From Beroe forskalii (taxonomy: Eukaryota > Ctenophora > Nuda > Beroida > Beroidae): a stretch of 64,000 nucleotides of DNA. The position numbers were made by a program, and so were the translations under genes. The stretch spans positions 1 to 64,000 of the forward strand of contig WFMF01000573.1 in assembly GCA_011033025.1 (NCBI GenBank). Direction: 5' to 3'. The notes beneath the pieces were generated by a model, which made no database searches, was not told the DNA's origin, and was given only the letters and a program-made list of their open reading frames with translations. Shown here in pieces: positions 1-11,734 of the stretch (positions within the stretch are counted from its first letter, which is position 1; each line of letters begins with the position of its first letter).

Positions 1-1240
1 GGCCTAAAAACTGCCTTTTTCGCCCCTTATTGGGCGTAGATGTCTCTTGGTGGTCAAGAGAAGTGTTTCTGGTCATAAATTATGCGCCTGAAACCACTAA
101 ACCAATGATATTCGCCAGTTTTCCTTTTGTTTTCCTGTAAAATCCAAAAACCCTATTTTTACCTCTCAAAACAGTGATCCAGGACGTTCTTCATTTCTGA
201 GGCACCCAGGATCCGAAATCGAAAAGCTTTGGCCGATTGAGCTGCAAATTTGCACGCCATCCATGGACGACCTAAGGAAGACATACCATACTTCAGAATC
301 CCGAAATCAGCCATTTTCTGTCTGTTATGGGGGTTAAAATCGCGTTTTTCGGCTTAAAACTGCCTTTTTCGCCCCTTATTGGGCGTAGATGTCTCATGGG
401 TGGTCAAATAGAAATGTATGTGGTCATAAATTATGCGCTTGAAACCACTGAACCAATAATATTCGCCAGTTTTCCTTTGTTTTCCTGTAAAATCCAAAAA
501 ACCCTATTTTTACCTCTCAAAACAGTGATCCAGGACGTTTTTCATTTCTGAGGCACCCAGGATCAGAACTCGAAAAGCTTTGGCCGATTGAGCTGAAAAT
601 TTGCACGCCATCCATGGACGACCTAAGAAAGACATACCATACTTAGAATCCCGAAATCAGCCATTTTCTGTCTGTTATGGGGGTTAAAATCGCGTTTTCG
701 GCTTAAAAACTGCCTTTTTTCGCCCCTTATTGGGCGTAGATGTCTCATGGGTGGTCAAATAGAAGTGTATCTGGTCATAAATTATGCGCCTGAAACCACT
801 GAACCAATGATATTTGCCAGTTTTCCTTTGTTTTCCTGTAAAATCCAAAAAACCCTATTTTACCTCTCAAAACAGTGATCCATGACGGTCTTCTTTTCTG
901 AGGCACCCAAGATCCGAAATCGAAAAGCTTTGGCCGATTGAGCTGAAAATTTGCACGCCATCCATGGACGACCTAAGAAAGACATACCGTACTTCAGAAT
1001 CCCGAAATCAGCCATTTTCTGTCTGTTATGGGGGGTTAAAATCGCGTTTTTCGGCTTTTAAACTGCCTTTTTTCGCCCTTTATTGGGCGTAGATGTCTCA
1101 CAGGTGGTCAAATAGAAGTTTATCTGGTCATAAATTATGCGCCTGAAACCACTGAACCAATGATATTCGCCAGTTGTCTTTGTTTTCCTGTTATATCCAA
1201 AAAACCCTATTTTTACCTTACAATGTCAGTTTGAAAGTCT
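1..1240. repeat. ~350-bp tandem satellite, about 3.5 copies
   Basis: A unit of about 350 bp is repeated head to tail. The landmark CTGCCTTTTTCGCCCCTTAT occurs near 11, 360 and 710, with a slightly diverged copy near 1062. The landmark ATTTCTGAGGCACCCAGGAT also recurs at the same spacing. Units differ by a few substitutions and 1-2 base indels, and the last unit decays after about 1220. The array probably lies in an intron of the TMEM260-like gene, since the next coding exon starts at 1348. Short ORFs inside it are not conserved between units. Diverged fragments of the same unit are seen near 2877-2935, 40678-40712 and 53470-53530. Confidence 0.9.
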
Positions 1241-1347
1241 TCGCCAGCTTTCACTGCGTATAATAAGTAATGGTTTACTCTGTCGATTCAATGCATCGCA
1301 TGAATAATCATTTGACACAATCTAATCAATTCTTCACTACTACGCAG

Positions 1348-4300
1348 GTTGTATACGTGTACGTGGCAACAGTGTTCCTTTACGTCATGTTCTTCTGTAA
1401 TCAAGCCAACATCGACACCACTAAAGAGATCATGAAGGGAGTGGTGAGTTACTTTATGAAATCAAAAAGGAAAAAAGTTATTATTTCCGAAAAAAGCTGT
1501 GAAAGAGTTGTCAGATTACGATCTTCTGATCTTATCTTTTGGAGTCTGCCAAGTCCAGTAGATAAAACTATTGATTCCTCTGTTAACTGTTTGATAACCC
1601 TGCGACCCCTCCGCAGTTAGAGAGATTCTGGATGCAGTCTAACATCGTTATCAGCATCCTGGCTGGGTGTGGTGTGTGGTGTATTCACGAACCTATCGCC
1701 TCCCGAGTGGTGAAGTGTGGCTTCCTGAACAAGGTGTGGTATGGTGTGCTGTGTGTGGGGGCGGTAGCTGCTGCTCTGCTTCAAATGGTGAGTAGACCAA
1801 ACTCTTTAAACCCCGTTCTAACCCTTACCACTCTCTCTAACCTGGTTAAAACCCTTACCACACCCTCAAACCGCGCCGTGTGGTATATGTGTGTGTGTGG
1901 TGAGCGGGTAGTATGTTGTGAGAAATATTTTGTTGTTTCGTTAATTTGAATAATCATGCAGTAGCATCAGAACAAGCCCGTAGCTTCAAATCAAAATTTT
2001 CCCGTTTCTCTTTATCTTGTCCTCTATTTAAATATTTAGTATTCCTGTACCTCAGCGAGAGAACTACGTGCTGTGTGACATGAGCAGTAACTATATCATG
2101 GAGGATTACGGGAGGAAGTTACTGGACAGCGTGCCCAAAAACGGAGTTCTGTTGACGGAGGGTGACATGCCTTCTCTTACAGCTAGGTATCTATATGTTG
2201 TGATTACGTCATGATTACGTTTTGTTATAATTAGTAATTACGGCTTGATTACATCAGATTACGCCGTGATTACGTTATAAAACGTGCGGAGGAGTGTATT
2301 GATATTTGCTTTTGCCTTGTTCCTATTATATAACGAAAATAGCAATGTGGACGTTAATAACACCCCTGGTCAGGTACATGAGGTACTCAGAGAACTACCG
2401 TGTGGATGTGGACGTTGTGGACCAGGAGCTGATTGGGTTTCCTTGGTTCAAGGAAATGCACAAACACAACTACAAACACTACATCTTCCCATATGATAGG
2501 TATAACAGTTCTCACATTTTTCGCACATTTGCACAGTTTTGAGTCTTTCAGTTCAAAGCAATTAACTTGCGTTTATAGAAAGTTTTGATCATAATAATCG
2601 AATCTCCGTGCTTATTTTTTGCCGCATCTTGATTTTGCGAACAAAAAAAGCCGGAAATAATATATATTATATGAGGAACTTATACCGTAATATGGAACTT
2701 ATCTTTTAAAAATAATTCCCATTCCGTATAATTTCTTTTTCCTACTCATAACTCACACTTTCTCCAGGGAGATCTATTTCAAGGACGTTCTGGCTCGGAA
2801 AGGAGAAAACTACCCGTTCTCCTACAATTTCAAGGATGTGTTCGATGTCCATCTCAATGCTGGGTACTTTTATGGGGGAGAAAAGTCGGTTTTTCAGACC
2901 TGAAAACTGCCTTTTTTCGCCCTTTATTTGACAAAGAGATCTTGGGGGTAATTAGCGTGGGGGCAATGTTAATATCTCATTGAAAACTAAATCGTTCTGT
3001 GATGATGAAAATATTTCCGTAAAAAGCATATTTTAAACTTGAATCTCTAAAATCTTTTCTTTTGACAGGTTTCCTCTGAAACTGTGACACCTGTTACCCA
3101 TTCATGAAACACAGCGATTTGACACCATTTCGCCCAGACACCACTTTATTCACAGTTCCTACCACCATGCTTTACGAAGGTGAGAGGGAGGAGAAGTTGC
3201 TAGGAATAGATCGAGATTTTGATTTGACACCAGTTCACACTGAAACGTGTTCGCTCTGACTCCAGTTTTAGTTTACCCTGACACCAGTTTACTCTGAAAC
3301 TCTGGCACCCGTTCACTCTGATATCTATTCGCTCTGACACCAGTTTACTCTGACACCAGTTTACCCTGACACCAGTTTACCCTGACACCAGTTTACCCTG
3401 ACATCAGTTTACTCTGAATCTCTGACACCCGTTCACTCTGATATTTTTTCACCCTGACACCACTTTACTCTGACACCATTTCACCCTGACACCACCATGC
3501 TTTACGAAGTTCGTCACAAGAGCAACGCGTACAGTATAGATGAGTTCCTGGACGTTGCCTACCAACACGAGTACAACCTCCAACTTGACAACTGTGATGT
3601 CTCAATTTACCCAGGTAAATGGTGGGGCAGTTTACCCTGGTATATGTCAATCCATGGGTCTGTTTACCCTGGTGAAACTTGGTTCAGTTAAAGAAAAGAG
3701 GGTGTTCTGCATTATGAAAATTGACGGTATTGCAATGTTTATTATGAGTCCCATGTTTTGCTATTTTTACCTGTGTTTGTCATGAAACTTCCGTCACTAT
3801 CTTATCATAGAGTGGACAATGGCCCAGTGGCCCGCAGGAGCACAGAGATTGTCTTTACTTTTAGCGAGAGTTTTAACAAGTTGTTAGCCTAAGAAAATGT
3901 ATACATAAATCACCATAATATTACATCAAAGAGTGTATAGTGTATAGTGTATTCTATTGTCTGCCTTGAAGCCTCATGCATTGTTCTTTACTGAGTTAAA
4001 ACAATAGAGGGAAAGTAAACTCCGCAATTCAGCGAGATAAGGTTGGTATAAGTTCGATTAAGAAGTTTACGCACCTGCGCTAAGTGTAGACGAAGTTTTG
4101 CCTTAGATTGCAGGTTATTTATTACGCTAGAGATTAATTGATCTAAGTTATGGTAGTTGAAGCTACGATTTATAATTATAAACCAATGATATAGACGTAG
4201 CGGTTTATTACTCCATGAATAATCAATGGTCATATAATGCGGTCCTGCACTGTGTAATTATCATTTTACTGTCATTGTCCTTACAAACTGCTCTCATAAG

Positions 4301-7300
4301 TAACCTTAACTTTATGAGCAATACTTTAAATTAGCTGCTCCGCGGGAGACAGAACCTCTCGGTTGGATTGAGAACTTTTCAATGGGGTCCTGTTTTCTCG
4401 CGGACAGATTGGGCATCTCAGCCGATCTCCGATTTTGGGACACTGAGGCTTAAAAATACTTAAATGAGCAAATTTTAAACTTTTAATGACGTCACACAAA
4501 TCAATGACGTCACCTCGTGTATTTTCAGTTCGTAGCTGGGAAAGTGTAATAGCGGGTTCCTGTGGACACACTGTATTCTTTCCTCCTGAGTACGCACACA
4601 AGCTCCTGACGGACGAGAAGTAAGTAGTTACCATGGTTACCATGGTAATACTCAATGGTTTCCATAGTTACCATGTTACCATGGTTAATGGTTATAATCA
4701 TGATTTCATTGGTAAACATGGTAACCATGTTAAACATGGTTAACACAGTTCCAATTGAAATATCTATTAAATTTTATCCATTGGAAAACTCTCTTAAGTT
4801 TATTAAAGTCGATAAGTATTTTACTAATTTGAAGATTCTCCCACGAATAGGCCTGTTACATACCCGTGTCATAATTAACATTCTACTTCACACCTCTCTG
4901 AAGCTTTCAGTAGTTAATTACAGTACATAATAAGACCTCAAAAACTTTTAATCTTGTATTTAGGGTTATATGCATAAATACACACAATCACCCAGAAAAC
5001 AAATTTTCAGTCTTAAAATTCATAGCGATTAAAGGACAAATGGTAAATGTATACCTTATCCTCGTAAAAAATGAGAACCTATTATCAAAAGCAATTCATG
5101 AAAGTTAACAATTAATTCAGGATTGTGGTCACTAAGCTAATTTTGGCATGATAACTGACCCCTATCTCCATCACAGCAACAAGGACCTAAACCACTTATA
5201 ATCTCTTGCTAATGTCTTCATTTTTTGGTTATACAAATCTTTTCTGTTATTCAGCTTCGTTCTTCTTGCCACTTCTAGTGCCTTCACTCTGTGCGACTCT
5301 AAGATTCCCATTTCTGGTTTTTTCATACCAGCTTTCATTGACTTGTACTGCCATATGACTGTCACTTCGTACAGATCGAGGTAAGCGTTGGTGAGGGTTA
5401 GTGAGTTAGTGTATTCGTCTTGGTTTTCCAATATTTCACACTTGAGGAGACCAAACTGAGTGGCGTTCATTAGGTTAGCTTCGATTTTCTCAAACTGTAT
5501 ACACCTTGGCCTTTTAGCTTTTTCAAGGCGAAAAAGGTCGTAATCTTGTATGCCAGTTCGTTTCAATTCTTTCCAAGCTTCAGTGAAATTACAATTCAGC
5601 CGATGAAGTGCACCTCGTATATCGTCATTCTCTTTGTTATCAGTGCAAAGAGCGCAAGAGCAACGGAAATCATAATTCCACCTTAAACGGTCACGCCTGA
5701 CAGAATATTCTGTATAGGCGTCCATAGTGTAAAAGTCAGCTAGACATAAGGCAAAATCCGGGGAGAAATCATATTTGTCGCCCAAAAGGTAACGTGTCCA
5801 AAAATATTTTGAATAAACGCGTCTACTGTTCAGGTCAGCTAGATAAAAGGCAAACAACTCAGATCCTTTTTTGATTTTCCGTGTCAAACGATATTCTGAA
5901 TAAACGTGTCTACTGTTCAGGTCAGCTAGATAAAAGGCAAACAACTCAGATCCTTTTTTGATTTTCCGTATTGCTCGAACTTCCATTTTTTTCTTCCTTC
6001 GATTGCCTGCCAAGCTCCATTCTACATTTGGTACACAACTGTGGTTTATCATGGATATTGTGAAATAAAGAGAGTACAAATCTTCGTCAGTTAAGTTTGT
6101 TACGATGATTTTATTTCTTTCGAAAACTACTGTCGCTTTTTCCCTGTAAGTTTTAGTTTAATTAAACAATAGCGCATTTCTTACAGTCGTTGTTTTCATT
6201 TAATTGGCATTTTTCGGGCGCTTATTTCTAATCCCCCCCCCCGGCCGAAATGATGTATTATTAATTGCGTATCTTTTATGCAAAGTTATGCGCGCTAAAA
6301 AAGTATGATGGTTTCCTTTCAAGTGCGATACTCTGTTACAATTAAGCTTAATGCGATAACAGACTTTGAAATTAAGAACCCTTTAAGAAATTTGTGATTT
6401 TGAGGAGCAAGGATCAGAATGGTCAAGACGAAAGGACATCATAAGTCTTATCGTGAAATTACTTCTTAACTAGATCCGAAGTAGGATAACCAGAGAATTG
6501 ATCTGTAACAAGCTCTGTGCTTGCAGCAGATCACTCTGGTTGGTGCCTAGGATGCCACTGCGCCGAAGCAAGTGACAGGCAGTTGGGGCACGGACAAAAC
6601 TTCAGAAGGCCGTTAGGTAGTATGTACAAATTCTAGGGGAAATTTCAGATCTTGTCCATTGCCAACCCTCAAAGTTACAATGCCTTTTTTTTAAAAGGAA
6701 AAAGGCTTTGGGGAGGAAAGAATTCGAATTGTGTATGTTATAAGCCTTCAGTTTTCGAAAACATCAGCTGAAATTGTGAGATAGACTCTAAAATATCTCG
6801 CGGTACTAACCACTCATTGTTTCCCCTTTCATATGAAATAACATCTTTCCATAAACTATGCATGCCTCTTCCATGACCTGTAAGAGCTAACATCCTATCC
6901 TTATCTTGCTGATTAAGGGCGTCAAATTTTTGTAAAAACGTTAAAATTTTTGACGAATAGAATAAAGGGAATAAAAAAAATCAAAATCCCGGAATTTTTT
7001 CGCTCAGAATAGGTCTTTCTCGAACAATCAGATCCCCTTCATAAAGATCTGAAGTTGCAAAGACGCCTTTTCCTTTGCCTGGAGATTCTCTTATTTCGAA
7101 AGGGCCACAATCAGATTGATGGTAATCCCATTCTTCTTTGTAACACTTCTTGCTGCAATACCGAACTTTTTGACATTTGCACAATTTCCTTGCCCTGGTT
7201 TTGCCGCATGTCACACAGTTTTCATTGGACATTCTACATGGATAGACTTTCCTTCATGATGAGTTTTATCAGATTTAATAGAAATGATGGAGTATTGGAG

Positions 7301-9344
7301 GTGTATGGATTTTAGAAATCTCATTGATCACAGATCTAATAAAAGCAGATTGCAGTGCAAGAAAGATTTACAAAGCAAAATAACAATCGATCCTTTGTCT
7401 ACTTGTAAGGCGATATGTTTCTTATCAGGGAGACCATAACAGTAGAAATTAGAATTTAGAACAGATTTTAGATACCTTCCATTTCATAGTATGTTGGGGC
7501 CTCCTTCTCACGGGCTTTTGTATAATGATTGTAAGAATCACAAGTTTGATAATCAATATCCATCTAATTCATACCCGTTGATTGTAGTATTGTACCTTAT
7601 TTTCCAAACTATGGTCCACTTGCAACTAATTTATTCGGAAATTTCTCTGTTTTAATTCCCTGTTTTTAACACTCTATTAACCGAAGAACCACCTTTCAGG
7701 ATGCTGTACATGAAGCGAGAAGGCAGGCAACCTCTAGAGCGGACATTCAATGTAAGTAATTTGAAAAATGTACTTCAGAATACCTATAGATCTTTCAGAA
7801 AAATTTGTATGTACTTTTAATCGGAAACGGGAAATTTTTCCTTTGTGTCTTCTTTCATAAACTGAATCCTTTGATGGTCCTTAAAAACTGCCTCATTGCT
7901 ATGCACTGAATTTATAGGAATTCATATCCAGCCAATGTGATGGACTATTTCCATTGGACATCTGTCAAAAATCTCACGAAAATAACCGACGCAGGCAAGA
8001 GCAGTTCTTCAAGCCTTTAAAGTTGCGAACTAAAAAATTGGAGAAATGTATAGCAGTCGTTTTTCCTAAACTGTAAAACTGCATTATATGTAATGCTGTC
8101 AATACGCACATTAAACCGAAAGAGCTTTTGTTACAAAATAAGTTTTTGAATGGCTTCAAAAATAAAGTAACTAACTTTTTGCTTCAAATGCAGAATGAAG
8201 GATCTGAAACTTGGGACAAAAACAATTTCGCTTTATAATTGCAATGCCACGAGAACGAGAAATTATTGGACGAGCTTTAGAAAGACATAACGAAAGCAGT
8301 TAACGTTGTATCACACTGCGTAATCACGAGAGTACCATTTTTTAACTGCCAATGCGTGATTGATTAAATTCGATGTGGATGAGATTGCACCATGCCTAAT
8401 TTACGTTTTTATATGAAATAGAAAACAATTCAACACAGTCAATATTGAGATATATATTATATAATTATAATGTTTAGACGACCTATTTACCGTTATGTTT
8501 TGATTCTTTGCGAATTAATCATAGGGGAGATACGTTAAAATCCAATAATTGTGTAGCGAGTGTGTGTGTGTGACAAATTACATTGTGATGTTTATATGAT
8601 TTCATATGTATATTGTATAACAAATTTTAAAGTTCTTATGGGTGGCCCGGCTAGGATCTTTTATGTAGAACTACGGGGAGTTTTTAAAAGTTGTTTCTCT
8701 AAAGGTCATCCCGGCTCAAAAGTGCGGTTGAAGATGACCTCAACTCTTGAGCAATACGGACATGAATCTGTATCTTTATCACTTACTCTCTGTACAAAAT
8801 CCAGATTGAAAACGTTGAAATGATACGAGAAGCTTTCAAATAGCACGTGCTAATCGTCTTCAGCTAATCGTATCCTTTCCAGCTGTATAAGAGAGCTTAC
8901 AACTACCTGACACTGCAAGACGAGGAGGGGCAGACTAAGTTCCTGTTTGATGCGCAACACAACAAGAACTACGGGATTATTGCGTACCTGCTCTACCACA
9001 ACATCTTCAGTCACACGGCAAACGGGTGAGTTATGAAATGATACGTCGAACGTATTGAAACGTTTCTATTGCAATTGTTGTTTTAATATTTCGCTATGAA
9101 ATTTACAACATCGTCTAGAAATCAGATTGCTATCATATTGCTAATTGCTTCACCACACATTCCCCCTTTCAGCCCCGAGAAAGACATCCTCCTTGGAAAG
9201 TACGGTAGAGTAATGGTTGAGCAGTGGGAATACCACTACACTCGCAAACCAGTCGAGGGGGATCCAGAGGGTCTGAAACACGCCATGGAAGACATGAAGA
9301 AGAGATACCCTGATCTCCTGACCAATGAGAAGTACCAGATGTAG
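1348..9344 (+). CDS. TMEM260: TMEM260-like protein O-mannosyltransferase, C-terminal part (11 exons)
   Basis: Known TMEM260 is an ER membrane O-mannosyltransferase (DUF2723 fold) that modifies IPT domains of plexins and MET-family receptors. Phase-consistent exons: 1348-1443, 1617-1787, 2056-2186, 2374-2499, 2768-2863, 3115-3179, 3510-3614, 4529-4619, 7700-7751, 8883-9025, 9173-9344. They total 1248 nt (415 aa plus stop), roughly the last 60 percent of the ~700-aa family; the N-terminal exons lie left of the window. Recognisable blocks are two membrane segments with ERFWMQSN between them, LLTEGDMPSLTARYMRY, VDQELIGFPW, SWESV, LYKRAYNYL and the TPR-like HNKNYGIIAYLLYHN. These match the order of motifs remembered from the vertebrate protein. 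Intron 8 (4620-7699) contains an antisense SMYD-like gene. Intron 6 is a minisatellite (see findings). Family confidence is high; orthology was not tested. Confidence 0.83.
2877..2935. repeat. Diverged fragment of the 350-bp satellite
   Basis: The stretch reads tttttcagacctgaaaactg followed by ccttttttcgccctttattt. It resembles the satellite landmark of 1-1240 and lies in intron 5 of the TMEM260-like gene, showing that the satellite sequence is also dispersed as partial copies. Confidence 0.55.
3070..3509. repeat. ~16-bp minisatellite (CTGACACCAGTTTACC type) spanning exon 6 and intron 6
   Basis: Units of about 16 bp, consensus CTGACACCA(G/C)TTTAC(C/T), run through 3210-3495. The coding exon 3115-3179 is itself largely unit-like (TTGACACCATTTCGCCCAGA then CACCACTTTATTCAC). 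A 19-bp stretch, ACCACCATGCTTTACGAAG, sits at 3161-3179 (the exon end, followed by GTGAGA) and again at 3491-3509 (the intron end, followed by the next exon). The array therefore forms intron 6 and supplies its acceptor AG. Confidence 0.9.
4487..4512. promoter_or_regulatory. Pair of CRE-like TGACGTCA palindromes
   Basis: Two exact TGACGTCA octamers (4487-4494 and 4505-4512) lie 18 bp apart, 16 bp upstream of exon 8 of the TMEM260-like gene. TGACGTCA is the consensus site of CREB/ATF bZIP factors. Function here is not shown. They may be remnants of the dispersed element described in the findings. Confidence 0.5.
4628..4745. repeat. GTTACCATGG palindromic simple repeat
   Basis: The segment is built from variants of GGTTACCATGGTAAC and its complement (for example ttaccatggttaccatggta), so it is largely self-complementary. 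Similar runs occur at 45772-45880, 52550-52592 and 53548-53590. It lies at the start of intron 8 of the TMEM260-like gene, just after the donor at 4620. Its ORFs on both strands are artefacts of the repeat. Confidence 0.7.
5171..7232 (-). CDS. SMYD-like SET/MYND protein nested in an intron; frame broken once
   Basis: SMYD proteins are lysine methyltransferases whose SET domain is split by a MYND zinc finger. On the minus strand, 7232 to about 6985 encodes MSNENCVTCGKTRARKLCKC and the rest of a MYND finger (Cys7, Cys10, Cys18, Cys20, Cys26, Cys30, His38, Cys42), then the start of SET (ESPGKGKGVFA). About 6980-6811 continues in another frame with DALNQQDKDRMLALTGHGRG. The frame change falls at a run of eight A/T. 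A GTTAGT donor (6810-6805) joins in phase to an acceptor before 6143. Exon 6143-5171 carries SMINHSCVPN (SET catalytic NHSC) and the post-SET Cys cluster FRCSCALC. An 87-bp in-frame duplication lies between them. It sits antisense in intron 8 of the TMEM260-like gene. It could be a functional gene with one sequencing error or a young pseudogene. Confidence 0.72.
5808..5969 (-). repeat. 87-bp in-frame tandem duplication inside the SET domain
   Basis: Two near-identical copies (the landmark gtctactgttcaggtcagct starts at 5821 and 5908) encode a 29-residue unit beginning RKIKKGSELFAFYLADLNSR. A third, much diverged unit follows (FALCLADFYTMDAYTEYSVR). Normal SMYD proteins have this segment once, between NHSC and the post-SET cysteines. 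Confidence 0.85.
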
Positions 9345-10334
9345 TCACGTGATAGGTCATGTGGTTGCTTGGCATTGGCCAATCAGAAGCAGCGTATTTG
9401 ATTACGTGACCAATCAGAAGCCTCAAATTTGGAGGATTCCAGTTTACACTTTCCAGAATTGATTTTGATACTATGATTTTAAGCATGTTTTCGTTGGATA
9501 TGAATTTAGGTGTATTTTCATTTATCAAAGCCCAAATTATCGTGGTTGTTCAAAGTTTTTGTCAGATATGCATTAGGAAGAATAATATTTTATAAATTTT
9601 TATGGCAGAATTTTATTTCCTAAATATTCAGGTCACATTTTAAATATTCAGATTTTGAATATTAAGGTTTTGAATGTTAAGGTTGATGTTTGAGCTCAGT
9701 ATATTGAGGATTCATTTACAGTCAAATTATGCTATGTCAATACAGAATGTACAAACGAACAGAACCTTGGTATACGTGTCAATGTATAGATCTATCAATT
9801 TTGTGTATAAATTGTTATGTATTCTTGTATTGAGTTAAGTTGCGACAAATGACAAAGTATATTGAATTTGATTCAATTGAGCAATTTAATTGAATTAAAT
9901 GCTCCTTTTCAGCCATTCAAATATTGTAGGGGGAAGATTTAAGTTTTTCATTGATACATTTGATCTGTCATATGCTTTAACTGAAATATTTTATTTATTT
10001 TCAACCGACTAGAGAATTAGATTTTTCCTGAAAAATGAAAATTTCAAAATTGCCACTTTTAAAATTTTGCTAGTTGGAACGCGCGATGCAATAAGTGTTG
10101 CCTCAGTCGCGTGGATATCCAATTATTTGCGCGCGCACTCAACGGATTTTGCCACAGAATGTCTGTCGAGGTTGTGGTGAATGGTTTTGAAATCCCCCTT
10201 CTTTGAAAGCACGAAATTGCGCTATTCAAGTCCTACGGACTTGGATAGCTTCAAATCTCATGTTTTCAAAGACGGGTGGAAATTTAAAACCGAACGTTAT
10301 CTTGGTTCGTCTGACTTTCAGGAAGTTATACCAA

Positions 10335-10495
10335 CTGACGCAAGTCCCGTCAATTCCTACGAGGGTCGGTCAACGTCAGACAATTGGGTATTCAAGTATT
10401 AAATAGATAGTGTATTACATTATCCATTCAATACTTGAATACCCAATGGTCTGACGTTGACAGACCCTCGTGAGAACTGACGCGGCTTGCGTCAG
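10335..10495. repeat. Long inverted repeat (hairpin), 66-bp arms
   Basis: The left arm (10335-10400, starting CTGACGCAAG) and right arm (10430-10495, ending CTTGCGTCAG) are reverse complements over 66 bp with only about seven mismatches, separated by a 29-bp loop. A transcript would fold into one long hairpin. No flanking target duplication is obvious. Confidence 0.85.
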
Positions 10496-11734
10496 CGTCC
10501 AGACAACGTCAGACAAATACCCACTGGATTTAAAATCCTGAATTTTCGTATCAATTTCGTATCAAGGTATCGTTCGACAATGTTTGAGGGGGTTTGGCAA
10601 TGCTAGACAATCAAGGTAGACGAAGGATAAACAGAGTTTCGTAGAAAGAACCTCAAGTTGAAGGACATTGCATTTGCTATAAACAGGACATCGAAATAAT
10701 GCTTAAATAAGTAAATAAGCAAATATCAAGGAAATCATTAATACCAAGTCAATCATTAATTTATACTTTAGCAGTTCATTGCCACGCCCACCGTTTTATT
10801 CTATAGTAACAAATCATGTTGCTGTTCATTTGGGCAGCACTGCTCGTCCTACTATTTATCAAATTTAAGAAGATTTCCTTAACTTCAATCTTTGCTAATT
10901 TAATCATGAATAAAATAGATTTCAACACCTATCACAATACCCATAAAATTGAATAATAAAGTAAATTGAAAGCCACACCCTGATTTAACTGAAATCACAT
11001 GCTTCATACTTTCGATACTTAACACACGTCAGAATCATGACTTTTGACATTTCGTCATGCTTACGTATTGCGTATGCGGATAACAAACTTGTCATATTAA
11101 ATAGTCTGGAGACTATATTCATTTAACTCAGCTTGTGACCCTATGCTATAGATAGTTAGATAATGGGCATCACTCCAAATTTAACCTCTTAACGATCTCT
11201 TCCTCACTCTCTTGCTTGTCGTTTGAAAGTGCACGACTCTACTCACGAAGATCGGACAATATCAATTTATTTTTAATTCTCGTGGCGGCAATTATATTCC
11301 TCAAGTATACTTGATCTCCGAGTCATTGTGAACTTTACGATTTGTAATTGAGTAATATATAGTTGAATGACTGAAAGCTGTACTGTTATAGAGAGAGATT
11401 CTGTACAGTTTGCTTGTTGTTATATACAGAACAAAACAAAATAGATATATCTCTTAGAAACGTAGTGAGTGTAATGGCACGGTATAAACGTTAAGCTCAT
11501 GCGTTTTATAAAGTTGCTGACTTGATTGCTGTTTTGTTTGACTGTTTGACAATAAAGCATCTTCTTTACAGTATATGCTGGACGGCGCATTGTCTTTTTG
11601 ACCGGTTTCCAAGAAAGATAACTTCAGAATATGGTGAGTAGGTATACATGTCCATTATTCAGTTTCAATACCTTCTTTTGTCATACAATTTCGTTGCAAC
11701 TTGCATATATGTCAATTCATCGTAGTATACGTAA

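Noticed and set aside
327-551. ORF inside the 350-bp satellite
   Set aside because: Not conserved between satellite units, which differ by frame-changing indels.
3070-3509. Possible CRISPR-like direct repeats
   Set aside because: Units are contiguous ~16-bp minisatellite copies without unique spacers, in an animal gene intron.
8560-8823. 87-codon ORF in an intron of the TMEM260-like gene
   Set aside because: Open but without recognisable motif; the flanking exons splice in phase without it.
10181-10402. Two overlapping ORFs of about 70 codons
   Set aside because: Their 3' halves are the left arm of the hairpin, and no domain is visible.
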